DNA from: Actinomycetes bacterium
Lineage (GTDB): Bacteria; Actinomycetota; Acidimicrobiia; Acidimicrobiales; Palsa-688
NCBI GenBank assembly: GCA_021838445.1
Contig: JAKCDU010000007.1
Coordinates: forward strand, 46,970 to 110,969
DNA: 64,000 nt
Direction: 5' to 3'
Position numbers and translations under genes: made by a program. This document shows positions 1 through 8,276 of the stretch, piece after piece. Below the pieces are notes generated by a model, which did not search any database, was not told the DNA's origin, and saw only the letters and a list, made by a program, of their open reading frames with translations. Positions within the stretch are counted from its first letter, which is position 1; each line of letters starts with the position of its first letter.

Positions 1-817
1 TGTAGACGTTGTTCGACCAGTTCTGGATGGTGGTGTAGGTCACCCGGCTGGACGGCTTGCAGATGATCTCCACGACCGCCGAGTGCAGCGAATCGGTGCT
101 GTACACAGGAGCTGAGCAGCCCTCGATGTAGTGCACCTGGGCGCCCTCGTCGGCGATGATCAAGGTCCGCTCGAACTGGCCCATGTTCTCCGAGTTGATC
201 CGGAAGTAGGCCTGCAGGGGCATGTCCACCTTGACCCCCGGTGGCACGTATATGAAGCTCCCGCCCGACCACGCCGCCGTGTTGAGCGCGGCAAACTTGT
301 TGTCATTGGCCGGGATGACCCGACCGAAGTACTGCTTCACCAGTTCGGGGTACTCGCGCAGGGCCGTGTCCATGTCGCAGAACAGCACGCCCAGAGCCTC
401 GAGGTCCTCGCGGTTGCGGTGGTACACGACCTCGCTCTCGTACTGGGCGGTCACCCCTGCGAGGTACTTGCGTTCGGCCTCCGGTATGCCCAGCTTGTCA
501 TAGGTGGACTTGACCGACTCAGGCAGATCCTCCCACTCCCGCACCTGCTGGTCGATGGGCTTCACGTAGTAGAAGATGTCGTTGAAGTCGATGCCGCCCA
601 TGTCGCCCCCCCAGTTGGGCATCGGCCGGCTCTCGAAGTGGCGCAGCGCCTTGAGACGACGCTTGGTCATCCACTCCGGCTCGCCCTTCATCCAAGACAT
701 CTCGCGGACGATGGACTCCGACAGCCCCTTCTTCGGCTTGAAGACATAGAAGTCCTCGACGTCACTCCAGCCCAGCTTGTACCGGCCGAGGTCCAGGTTC
801 GTCGATGTCGTTGCCAT
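1..817 (-). CDS. sufB: Fe-S cluster assembly scaffold SufB (5' part, runs off the window)
   Basis: SufB is a scaffold subunit of the cytosolic SUF (SufBCD) iron-sulfur assembly complex. The frame is not in the ORF track because it is cut by the window edge. It reads [19 protein letters not shown] at the start and continues through blocks typical of SufB, including the [30 protein letters not shown] and HYIEGCSAP stretches. About 272 codons are present, against a usual family length of about 470, so the C-terminal half lies outside the window. The ATG at 815-817 is the natural start because the conserved N-terminus begins right after it. The rest of a suf operon would be expected further to the left. 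Family assignment is secure. Confidence 0.95.
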   Translation of the reverse strand, partial: MATTSTNLDLGRYKLGWSDVEDFYVFKPKKGLSESIVREMSWMKGEPEWMTKRRLKALRHFESRPMPNWGGDMGGIDFNDIFYYVKPIDQQVREWEDLPESVKSTYDKLGIPEAERKYLAGVTAQYESEVVYHRNREDLEALGVLFCDMDTALREYPELVKQYFGRVIPANDNKFAALNTAAWSGGSFIYVPPGVKVDMPLQAYFRINSENMGQFERTLIIADEGAQVHYIEGCSAPVYSTDSLHSAVVEIICKPSSRVTYTTIQNWSNNVY

Positions 818-1045
818 GGGTCGTCAACCTCTCGTCGAGTGAGGCTCATGTTGGGTGAGGCTCGTTGGGGCTCCGCTACGGGGATTTCTCCTACGTAGAT
901 AGTAACAACCTACCGGAGCTGTCCCGGTGAAACTTCGAGTCGGCGTCGGCGCCCGCCCAGGCCGGAAGGCCAGGGATCATCCTCCCATGACTCGGAGCCC
1001 CGACGGTGCTAAAGATGGTCGGGACACTCGGGGAAAGGAGCGCTC

Positions 1046-2509
1046 GTGCCGTTCGAGAGACTGAGCCCCCTCGACGCCGGTTTCCTGCACGTCGAGGATG
1101 GCGTCACCCACATGCACATCGGTTCGGTCTCCATCATGGAGGGGCCTCCTCCCCCCTACGAGGCCTTCCGCGACCGAGTGGCCAGCAAGTTGCCCATGGT
1201 CCGCCGCTACCGCCAGGTGGTCCGCCGGGTGCCCCTCGATCTGGGGCGTCCGGTGTGGGTCGACGACCCCTACTTCAAGATCGAGTACCACATCCGCCAC
1301 ACCGCCCTGCCCTCGCCCGGCAACGAAGCCCAGCTCCAGAACCTGGTCGGTCGGGTCATGGCCCAGCAGCTGGACCGGGACCGACCCCTGTGGGAGATGT
1401 GGATGGTCGAGGGCCTGCCCTCGGACCGCTGGGCCATAATCTCCAAGGTCCACCACTGCATGGTCGACGGGGTGTCGGGCAGCGAACTGCTCGGTCTCAT
1501 CCTCGACCCCGACCCCGACCACGAGGCGGATCCGCCCCTGCCCTGGACACCGGACCCGCCGCCTGCGGACTGGGAGCTCATGGTGGACGCGGTGGCCGGG
1601 ACGCTCTCCAGCCCGGTAGAGATCGGGCGCATGGTGCAGGCCCAGACCCGCCTTCCCCGCCGTCTGGTGGGCCTGGCTCGGGAGACCGTCGGGGCCGTCC
1701 GGGCCACCGCGTCGGCCATGCGGGAGGCCACCACGTCGAGTCTGAACGGACCGCTCGGGCCTCACCGTCGCTGGGTATCGGCCGCCACCACGGTGGCCGA
1801 GGTGAAACACGTGCGCAACCGGCTGGGCGGCTCTTTCAACGATGTCGTCCTGACGGTGATCGCCGGTGGCTTCCGGGACGTCCTGATCGGGCGCGGCGAC
1901 CGAACCGACCTGCCGGTGCGCAGCCTGGTGCCGGTTTCGGTTCGCCCCCGCGACGCCCGGGGCATGGCCGTCGGCGACGGTCGGATGGCCAACCAGATAT
2001 CCGCCTCCTTCGTGGATCTGCCCGTGCACCTCGATGATCCGGTGGGCCGTCTCAACGCCATCCGCACCCAGATGGCCGACCTCAAGGACTCCAAGCAGGC
2101 CCTCGCCGGTGAGGTGCTCAGCTCGCTGTCGGGTTTCGCCCCGCCCATGCTTCTCGCTCTCGCCGGACGACTCGGCACCAAGATCCCCCAGAACATGATC
2201 AACACGGTCACCACCAACGTCCCGGGCCCCCAGGTCCCCCTCTACGCCGTGGGCCGGCGCATGCTCCAGGTGTACCCCTACGTGCCGCTGGGGATACGGA
2301 TGCGGATCGGCGTGGCCATATTCTCCTACGACGGCAACGTCACGTTCGGCATCACCGGGGACTACGACGGGGCCCCTGACATAGAGGTCCTCGGCCGCGG
2401 CATCGAGCGGTCCATGCGCGAGCTTCTATCGGTGGAGCAACCGGCCACGGAGAAAGTCGTGGTCGACCTGCGAGGCCGGCGACGAGTCGGCTCCCCCGAG
2501 CACGCCTGA
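1046..2509 (+). CDS. WS/DGAT-family wax ester synthase / diacylglycerol acyltransferase
   Basis: This enzyme esterifies fatty alcohols or diacylglycerol with acyl-CoA to make neutral storage lipid. The 487-residue length is normal for the family. The acyltransferase motif HHCMVDG lies near residues 136-142, preceded by a PLWEMW stretch, and the C-terminal half has the NDVVLTV and NVPGP blocks seen in actinobacterial Tgs proteins. The GTG start at 1046 has a good ribosome site (GGGAAAGGAG) six bases upstream. It is divergent from sufB across a 228-bp gap in which I recognise no further feature. Whether it makes wax esters or triacylglycerol cannot be told from sequence. Confidence 0.93.
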   Translation: MPFERLSPLDAGFLHVEDGVTHMHIGSVSIMEGPPPPYEAFRDRVASKLPMVRRYRQVVRRVPLDLGRPVWVDDPYFKIEYHIRHTALPSPGNEAQLQNLVGRVMAQQLDRDRPLWEMWMVEGLPSDRWAIISKVHHCMVDGVSGSELLGLILDPDPDHEADPPLPWTPDPPPADWELMVDAVAGTLSSPVEIGRMVQAQTRLPRRLVGLARETVGAVRATASAMREATTSSLNGPLGPHRRWVSAATTVAEVKHVRNRLGGSFNDVVLTVIAGGFRDVLIGRGDRTDLPVRSLVPVSVRPRDARGMAVGDGRMANQISASFVDLPVHLDDPVGRLNAIRTQMADLKDSKQALAGEVLSSLSGFAPPMLLALAGRLGTKIPQNMINTVTTNVPGPQVPLYAVGRRMLQVYPYVPLGIRMRIGVAIFSYDGNVTFGITGDYDGAPDIEVLGRGIERSMRELLSVEQPATEKVVVDLRGRRRVGSPEHA

Positions 2510-2573
2510 CCCGGCACCTCCGCTGGTCGTCGGCTCCGTCCGGGCTGTCACCGTACCGTCACCGATCCCGGCT

Positions 2574-2762
2574 TCAGGCCGGTGGCTGCCTGACCGGGCG
2601 CAGCGATACCGCCAGCGTCGCCAGGGTCATGACCACTCCCACCCCGAGGACGATCCACTTGGTGACATCGGGAGTGACCCAGATGGCCCCGACGATGGGC
2701 GACACGGCCATCAGAAGGGCGAAGAGCATCTCGGCCGGTCTCTCCTGGATGGTCAGCTTCAT
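2574..2762 (-). CDS. Small two-helix membrane protein, unknown function
   Basis: The ORF track gives a longer frame, but the protein-like part begins at the ATG at 2760-2762 (MKLTIQERPAEM) and is 62 residues long. It has two hydrophobic segments, roughly residues 12-32 and 36-54, separated by a short polar turn (TPDVTKW), and a basic tail. I do not recognise the family. It converges with the WS/DGAT gene and is divergent from the MhuD-like gene, so it is probably a single-gene transcript. The upstream extension to 3197 is antisense to the MhuD-like gene and is rejected. Confidence 0.55.
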   Translation of the reverse strand: MKLTIQERPAEMLFALLMAVSPIVGAIWVTPDVTKWIVLGVGVVMTLATLAVSLRPVRQPPA

Positions 2763-2852
2763 CTCCGAAGCATAACCCCGCACCTCCACTGCAGCCCAAC
2801 TGTCGTCGCCCGAGGGGAGCCGTCCCCGGGTTCGAGGCCCTACCATGCAGCC

Positions 2853-3170
2853 ATGTCCATCATCCGGATCAACGCCATCGATGTCGGGGACGGCCAGGGC
2901 GACGAGTTGGCCCGCCGCTTCGCAGCCAGGGCCGGGGCCGTCGACGATGCTCCTGGTTTCGAGGGATTCGAGCTCCTGCGCCCAACCGACGGCCGCACCA
3001 CATGGCTGGTCATGACCCGCTGGAAGGACGAGAAGTCCTTCAATGACTGGGTGGCCTCCCCGTCCTTCGCCCACGGCCACCGCGGCGCCAATGAGCCCGC
3101 CGGTGACCGGCCGGTCGCAGTCCACAGCGAGCTCTGGAGCTACGAGGTAGAAGATCTCGGGCGGGGCTGA
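2853..3170 (+). CDS. MhuD-like haem-degrading monooxygenase (ABM fold)
   Basis: The product is a small dimeric alpha+beta-barrel protein of the antibiotic-biosynthesis-monooxygenase fold, 105 residues. From memory it closely resembles mycobacterial MhuD: both open with an I-N-A-I segment, then R-A-x-A-V and GFxGFxLLRP blocks, a TxW strand end and a terminal HRxAN segment. Asn7 and Trp66 fall exactly where MhuD has its functional Asn7 and Trp66. His74, one position offset by a short gap, fits the haem-ligating His75. Predicted role: oxidative cleavage of haem to release iron, consistent with Fe-S assembly genes nearby. The gene stands alone between the small membrane protein and a hypothetical gene. 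Confidence 0.8.
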   Translation: MSIIRINAIDVGDGQGDELARRFAARAGAVDDAPGFEGFELLRPTDGRTTWLVMTRWKDEKSFNDWVASPSFAHGHRGANEPAGDRPVAVHSELWSYEVEDLGRG

Positions 3171-3252
3171 TCTCGACCAACCAGTAAATCCCGTCATATA
3201 CCGGAAAAGGGGCTATTGCCTCCCACCGGTCACGCATTACATTCAGCGAATC

Positions 3253-3621
3253 ATGGCCACGACGCCCACCGCCGAAGAACTCCGCCGCCTGTCTACGGCC
3301 GCGGCGCTGATCGCCAAGGCTGAGGCCACCACCTTCCCGGCCGAACAGCAGGCCCTGGCCCTGCGGGCCTATACCGAGTTGGCGGCCTACCTGAACTCGG
3401 TGGAGGCGAAGAATCCCGGCCCCCGGCGCCGTGAGCGGCGGCTCTTCGACCGCCGGGCGGCGGGCGACCCGGGGCGCAACGCGGCCGCCGCAGCCGGCTC
3501 GGGTCCTCCCGGACCGGGATCGTTCGTGTTTCGCGGGCGCAACCATCAGGTGCGGACCGCCTACCGAGCGACGATCATCAAGAAGGACGCGACGGGCGAG
3601 CACGTCAACGTCGGCCTCTGA
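3253..3621 (+). CDS. Hypothetical protein with DUF2786-like N-terminus
   Basis: The 122-residue protein has a helical N-terminal third. Its stretch ALIAKAEATTFPAEQQAL resembles the first helix pair of DUF2786 proteins (K-A-E-x-T-x-F-P-x-E). A glycine/proline/alanine/arginine-rich linker follows at about residues 55-90, then a short C-terminal strand-rich tail (RATIIKKDATGEHVNVGL). The function is unknown. The ATG at 3253 begins right at the conserved helix. It is probably transcribed alone, since the next gene lies on the other strand. Confidence 0.6.
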   Translation: MATTPTAEELRRLSTAAALIAKAEATTFPAEQQALALRAYTELAAYLNSVEAKNPGPRRRERRLFDRRAAGDPGRNAAAAAGSGPPGPGSFVFRGRNHQVRTAYRATIIKKDATGEHVNVGL

Positions 3622-3701
3622 CCGGCGACCCAACCCAATCCGACGCCCATCCAATCAGTAGTCACTCCACGGACTTCACCTACAGCGGCGCCACCGCGCC
3701 G

Positions 3702-3762
3702 CCCCTCAGGCGAGACCCGGGGCACTGCCGCCCTCAGGCGAGAACGGCGGCGGCCCTCAGGG
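3702..3762. repeat. Short imperfect direct repeats with GCCCTCAGGCGAGA core
   Basis: Two near-identical copies of CCCTCAGGCGAGA (ending near 3715 and 3743) are followed by a partial third copy (GGCCCTCAGGG), in the convergent gap and at the extreme 3' end of the LLM gene. The GCCCTCAG core is shared with the 11-bp tandem repeat at 14078. Confidence 0.6.
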
Positions 3763-4818
3763 AAGCATCTCCTTCAGCTGGCCGATCAGATTGGCCGGCG
3801 TCTGGTCACCGGTCGGCACAGGCATCACCTGGAGGTGGGTCACCCCGGCCTCGGCGAAGGCCGCGACCCGCTCAGCCACGAACCCGGCCGGCCCGCACAA
3901 CGACGTGAGCCGGAGCATCTCCTCCGGGACGGCGGCCGCCGCCTCCTCCTTGCGACCAGCGAGATACAGGTCCTGTATCGTCTCCGCCTCCTTCTCGAAT
4001 CCGTACCGCTGGGCCAGGGCGTTGTAGTAGTTCCGTCCCCGGGCCCCCATCCCCCCGACGTAAAGGGCCACGGTGGGCCGTGCCAGGTCCCTGATTGCGG
4101 CCACCTCCTCACCCTCGCCGATGGCCAGTAGGCCGCCCGCGGAGATCATGAGAGGATCGAGATCGGGGCTGCGGCGGGCCGCGCCGCGCTTCAAGGAGTC
4201 ACCCCAGACCTCGCCGGCCTTCTCGGGGATGAACATGATGGGCAACCACCCGTCGGCCACCTCGGCGGTCATGGCCACGTTCTGGTCGCCCAGGGACGCC
4301 ACCCAGATAGGTATCCGGGGTCGCACCGGATGGGCGATGATCTTCAACGGTTTGCCCAGACCGGTACCCTGACCTTCGGGAAGGGGCATCTGGTAGTAGC
4401 GGCCGGTGTGCTCGAGGGGCGCTTGTCGAGCCCAGATATGCCGGCAGACTGACACTATCTCCCTGGTTCTGCCGAGCGGAGCGTCGTAGGGAACCCCGTG
4501 GAATCCCTCGATCACCTGAGGACCGGATGCCCCGAGTCCGAGATGGAAGCGCCCTTCGGACAGGGCGTCCACACCCGCTGCGGTCATGGCCAGCAGAGTG
4601 GGTGTGCGGGTGTAGATCGGCAGGATTCCCGAACCGATCTCCACCCGCTCGGTCAGCGCCGCCAGATAGCCCATGAGGCTGGGACCGTCGAAGCCGTAGG
4701 CCTCGGCCACCCAAACGAGGTCGAGCCCCGCCTTCTCCATCTCCGACACCCGCCGGGCCGATTCCTTGAACCCCCCGGCGTAACTCAATGCGGTCGCGAT
4801 CCTCATACCGTTGACCAT
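3757..4818 (-). CDS. LLM-class F420-dependent oxidoreductase
   Basis: This is a luciferase-like TIM-barrel flavin/F420 oxidoreductase of about 353 residues, the usual length. It shows the family's N-terminal strand (MRIATALSY), a GLDLVWVAE segment, IGSGILPIYTRTP, the LGLGASGPQVIEG loop that builds the cofactor pocket, and IPIWVASLGD. The track frame starts at a GTG at 4827. I prefer the ATG at 4818 because an AGAGGG ribosome site lies a suitable distance upstream; the ATG at 4806 (MRIATAL) is also possible. The substrate is unknown. It is divergent from the BrkB gene. Confidence 0.88.
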   Translation of the reverse strand: MVNGMRIATALSYAGGFKESARRVSEMEKAGLDLVWVAEAYGFDGPSLMGYLAALTERVEIGSGILPIYTRTPTLLAMTAAGVDALSEGRFHLGLGASGPQVIEGFHGVPYDAPLGRTREIVSVCRHIWARQAPLEHTGRYYQMPLPEGQGTGLGKPLKIIAHPVRPRIPIWVASLGDQNVAMTAEVADGWLPIMFIPEKAGEVWGDSLKRGAARRSPDLDPLMISAGGLLAIGEGEEVAAIRDLARPTVALYVGGMGARGRNYYNALAQRYGFEKEAETIQDLYLAGRKEEAAAAVPEEMLRLTSLCGPAGFVAERVAAFAEAGVTHLQVMPVPTGDQTPANLIGQLKEMLP

Positions 4819-4921
4819 AGCAACCACCCTCTGCGCTGGTCCGAGGTGGCGTTCGCCGCCGAGATCACCGTGTCACCCCCCAAGGGCGTGACACGGCTCG
4901 GTCCTGGGTAGCTTTGCCACT

Positions 4922-5854
4922 GTGGATCGTTTCATCGATCGGATCGACGCTGCCCAGCGGCGGTGGAAGCTGACCTCTTTCGCGTGGGGGGTGCAGAAGA
5001 AGTACAGCGACGACCGAGGTGGCTACTTGGCCGCTCTGGTCACCTACTACGGCTTCCTATCCATTTTTCCGCTGCTGCTGGCCGCCTTCACCGTCATCGC
5101 CTACGTGCTGCACGGCGACCGCTCAGCCGCGGCATCACTCCAGGCCCATATCAGGAGCTACCCCGTGATCGACCAGATCGCTCCGGGCCTGAGCAAAGGC
5201 ACCCTCAACGGATCGCCGGTGGCGCTCGTCGTAGGGGTGCTCGGGCTCATCTGGGGCTCGCAGGGCTTGGCCCAGGCCGCCCAGTTCACCATGCAAGAAG
5301 CATGGAACGTGCCCAACCGGGAGCGACCAGGATTCGTCCCCCGTACCCTGAAAAGCTTCGGCTGGTATGCCGTATTCGGCTTCGGTGCGCTGATCGCCAC
5401 GTTCATCACGTCGCTCGGCCGGGCGTTGAGCTGGGCGGGAGGGGACATCCTCTCGACGCTGGCGTCGATGCTGTTCGACGTGTTCATCTTCAGCGTCTCG
5501 TTCTGGATCCTGACCCCGTCGGGTATCGCTGTGAAGGACCTTCTACCTGGCGCTGCGGTAGCCGGCGTGATGTGGGCCGTGCTGACCGGGGTCGGCGTCA
5601 GCCTCACCGGGCACCTCGCCCACGCCAATCCGATGTACGGAAGCTTCGCCGCCGTCCTCGGGCTACTGGCCCTCATCTACCTGAACGCCCGCATCACCAT
5701 CTACTGTGTCGAAGCCAACGTGGTCCGTCGCGACCACCTGTGGCCCCGGTCGCTCACCGACCGCAACCTGACTGCCGCCGATCGGCGTCAGCTGGACGAC
5801 CTGGCCGCCAAGGAAGAGCGCGTCGAGCGCGAGCAGATCACCGTCGAGGTCTAG
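4922..5854 (+). CDS. YihY/BrkB-family integral membrane protein
   Basis: The 310-residue protein has about six hydrophobic segments. The family-typical opening is AALVTYYGFLSIFPLLLA. The mid-protein LGLIWGSQGLAQAAQFTMQEAWNVP block and the C-terminal GSFAAVLGLLALIYLNARITIYCVEAN block are hallmarks of the YihY/UPF0761 family. Transport or other function is unproven in the family. It begins at a GTG at 4922. Its 3' end overlaps a small convergent reading frame by four bases. Confidence 0.9.
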   Translation: MDRFIDRIDAAQRRWKLTSFAWGVQKKYSDDRGGYLAALVTYYGFLSIFPLLLAAFTVIAYVLHGDRSAAASLQAHIRSYPVIDQIAPGLSKGTLNGSPVALVVGVLGLIWGSQGLAQAAQFTMQEAWNVPNRERPGFVPRTLKSFGWYAVFGFGALIATFITSLGRALSWAGGDILSTLASMLFDVFIFSVSFWILTPSGIAVKDLLPGAAVAGVMWAVLTGVGVSLTGHLAHANPMYGSFAAVLGLLALIYLNARITIYCVEANVVRRDHLWPRSLTDRNLTAADRRQLDDLAAKEERVEREQITVEV

Positions 5855-6102
5855 CCCTCAGACTCTCCCAACGGGCCCGCGAGCTCGTCCTCCATGCCCG
5901 CCGCCGCCGCCCAGGAACCGGGGTCGGCGGGATCAGCCACGAACACCACCGGCGGGACGGGCCGCTCTCGGTCACGGGGACCCTCCCGTTCGCCCCCACC
6001 GCCGAGCTCGGCGCCATCGGCTGAGTCCGGACCCACCACGAGCACCGTGCGGTGGCCACGCGACCAGGCTCGGCGGGCGACCACTGGATCTGTGGTGGGC
6101 AC
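5851..6102 (-). CDS. Hypothetical small protein
   Basis: This 83-residue frame starting at a GTG at 6102 fills the gap between brkB and the oligopeptidase gene. It contains a strand-like GHRTVLVVGPDS and PPVVFVADP, separated by a charged Gly/Arg-rich stretch. No family is recognised. It overlaps the brkB stop by four bases, a common arrangement for real convergent genes, and would be divergently transcribed from the oligopeptidase gene. High-GC DNA makes spurious frames of this size common, so confidence is modest. Confidence 0.4.
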   Translation of the reverse strand: MPTTDPVVARRAWSRGHRTVLVVGPDSADGAELGGGGEREGPRDRERPVPPVVFVADPADPGSWAAAAGMEDELAGPLGESEG

Positions 6103-6164
6103 GACGCCGACGCTAGCCGACCCCGTTCCCCACGTCCGGCAGCACCTGGCAGGCTGTTCAGGTC

Positions 6165-8276
6165 ATGAGCCCGCCCCAGCCTCCCCGCGCCCGCCGACTA
6201 CCGCATGCAGTCAACTCCCACGGGGTGACCCGCAACGACGACTGGCACTGGCTGCGAGACCGCGAAGATCCAGAGGTCATCGCCTACCTCGAGGCGGAGA
6301 ACGTCTACACCGACGCCGTGATGGCCCCGACGCTCGGCCTGCAGCAGGAACTGTTCGAGGGAATCAGAGCCAGGGTGCGCGAAACCGATGCGTCCGCTCC
6401 CGTCCGATCCGGGGGCTGGTGGTACTACACCCGGACCGAGGAGGGGCAGCAGTACCCCATCATGTGTCGGCGGCCCGATCCCGAACGCCGGCTGGAGGCA
6501 GCGGCGGTCGCCTCTGAGGCCCGCGACGGCCTCCCGCCCGACGAAGTGGTCATCCTCGACGAGAACGTGCTGGCCGGGGGCGACTACCTGGCCCTGGGTG
6601 TCTTCGACATCAGCCCCGACCACTCGGTCCTGGCCTACGCCACCGATCTCGACGGCTCGGAGGTCTACACCCTGCGCTTCCGTTCCCTCGACTCCCTCGA
6701 GGACCTACCCGACACGATCGAAGGCGTCTACTACGGGTCGGCCTGGTCGGCTCGGGGCCAGGTGTTCTACTACGTGAAACCGGACGAGGCCATGCGCCCC
6801 TACCAGGTGTGGCGCCACCTGCTCGGCACCGAGGCGGACCACGACGTCCTCGTCTACCAGGAGGATGACGAACGATTCTTCGTCAGCGTGTACCTGTCAC
6901 GATCTCGACGACGGATCGTCATCGACTCCGACAGCAAGACCTCGTCGGAGGTCCGATGGCTCGACGCCGACGCGGTGGACGCCGGCGAATCGACGGTCCT
7001 CCTGGCCCGACAGCCGGGCGTCGAGCACCGGGCCGAGCACGACGGCGACGGCTGGCTGATCCTGACCAACCAGCCCGGTCCGGGCGGACGCCCCGCCACC
7101 AACTTCGAGCTTCACCGCCTCGACGACAGCGGCGACCAGCGGGTGATCCTGGCTCACCGCGACGACGTGAAACTCGAGCACGTGGACGCCTTCGCCTCCT
7201 TCGTCGCGGTCGGCGAGCGGTCCTGCACCGACGGCCTGGAGCGGCTCCGGATACTCGGGCGCGACGGCTCTCAGGACATCGTGCCGCAGCCGGAGTCCGT
7301 CTACAGCCTGCTCGGCGGCGAGAACCCCGAGTGGGACCAGGACACCTACCGCTTCGGCTACACCTCTCTCGTCACGCCCCGCACCGCGGTCGACTACCGG
7401 GTCACGGACGAAAGTCGCCAGGTCGTGTGGTCTCAGTCGGTCCCCGGCTACGACCCGACCCGGTACGAGACCCAGCGCTTGTGGGCCACCGCGCCCGATG
7501 GGGCTCAGGTTCCGATCTCGGTGCTCGCCCGCCGGGACCTGCGACGCGACGGCACCGCCCCGGGCCTGCTGTACGGCTACGGGGCCTACGAGATGAGCGT
7601 GGACCCGACCTTCTCCGTAGCTGCTCTCAACCTGGTGGAACGCGGCACCGTATATGCCATCGCCCACGTGCGCGGCGGCGGCGAGCTGGGCCGGCGCTGG
7701 TACGAGCAGGGTCGTATGGAGCACAAGGTCAACACCTTCACCGACTTCGTGGCCGCGGCCGAGACGCTGATCGCCCAAGGCTGGGTTCACCGCGACCGCC
7801 TCGCCGCCCGCGGGGGCAGCGCCGGCGGCCTGCTCATGGGAGCGGTGGTGAACCTGCGCCCGGACCTGTGGCGGGCGGTGGTAGCTGAAGTCCCCTTCGT
7901 GGACGTGGTCACCACCATGTCGGATACCACCCTTCCCCTTACCGTCACCGAGTGGGAGGAGTGGGGCGACCCCCTCCACGACCCCGAAGCGTTGGCCCGG
8001 ATGCTCGGCTACTCGCCCTATGACAATGTGGCCCCCCGGGCCACCTACCCGGCCATCTACGCCACGGCCGGTCTGAACGACCCGAGGGTGGGCTTCTGGG
8101 AGCCGGCCAAGTGGGTCGCCCGGTTGAGGTCAGTGGGCGCAGGTGGCCCGGACCGTCCGATCCTCCTGCGCACCGAATTGGGCGCCGGACACGGCGGCCC
8201 ATCCGGCCGCTACGACATCTGGAGGGACGAGGCGCGGGTCCAGGCCTTTATTCTGTCCCAGACCGGCTCTTCGTGA
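6165..8276 (+). CDS. Oligopeptidase B-like S9 serine peptidase
   Basis: This is a cytosolic prolyl-oligopeptidase-family enzyme, here of the oligopeptidase B (protease II) type that trims short peptides after basic residues. The N-terminal part ([23 protein letters not shown]) and the [13 protein letters not shown] start of the propeller domain are typical. The C-terminal alpha/beta-hydrolase domain carries the triad: Ser552 in GGSAGG, Asp639 in GLNDPRV and His676 in GAGHGG. The length of 703 residues is normal. It overlaps the convergent FtsH-like gene by 29 bp. Confidence 0.92.
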   Translation: MSPPQPPRARRLPHAVNSHGVTRNDDWHWLRDREDPEVIAYLEAENVYTDAVMAPTLGLQQELFEGIRARVRETDASAPVRSGGWWYYTRTEEGQQYPIMCRRPDPERRLEAAAVASEARDGLPPDEVVILDENVLAGGDYLALGVFDISPDHSVLAYATDLDGSEVYTLRFRSLDSLEDLPDTIEGVYYGSAWSARGQVFYYVKPDEAMRPYQVWRHLLGTEADHDVLVYQEDDERFFVSVYLSRSRRRIVIDSDSKTSSEVRWLDADAVDAGESTVLLARQPGVEHRAEHDGDGWLILTNQPGPGGRPATNFELHRLDDSGDQRVILAHRDDVKLEHVDAFASFVAVGERSCTDGLERLRILGRDGSQDIVPQPESVYSLLGGENPEWDQDTYRFGYTSLVTPRTAVDYRVTDESRQVVWSQSVPGYDPTRYETQRLWATAPDGAQVPISVLARRDLRRDGTAPGLLYGYGAYEMSVDPTFSVAALNLVERGTVYAIAHVRGGGELGRRWYEQGRMEHKVNTFTDFVAAAETLIAQGWVHRDRLAARGGSAGGLLMGAVVNLRPDLWRAVVAEVPFVDVVTTMSDTTLPLTVTEWEEWGDPLHDPEALARMLGYSPYDNVAPRATYPAIYATAGLNDPRVGFWEPAKWVARLRSVGAGGPDRPILLRTELGAGHGGPSGRYDIWRDEARVQAFILSQTGSS

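Noticed and set aside
131-898. 255-residue plus-strand ORF at the left edge
   Set aside because: It is antisense to the clearly conserved sufB frame, which the track omits because it is cut by the window edge.
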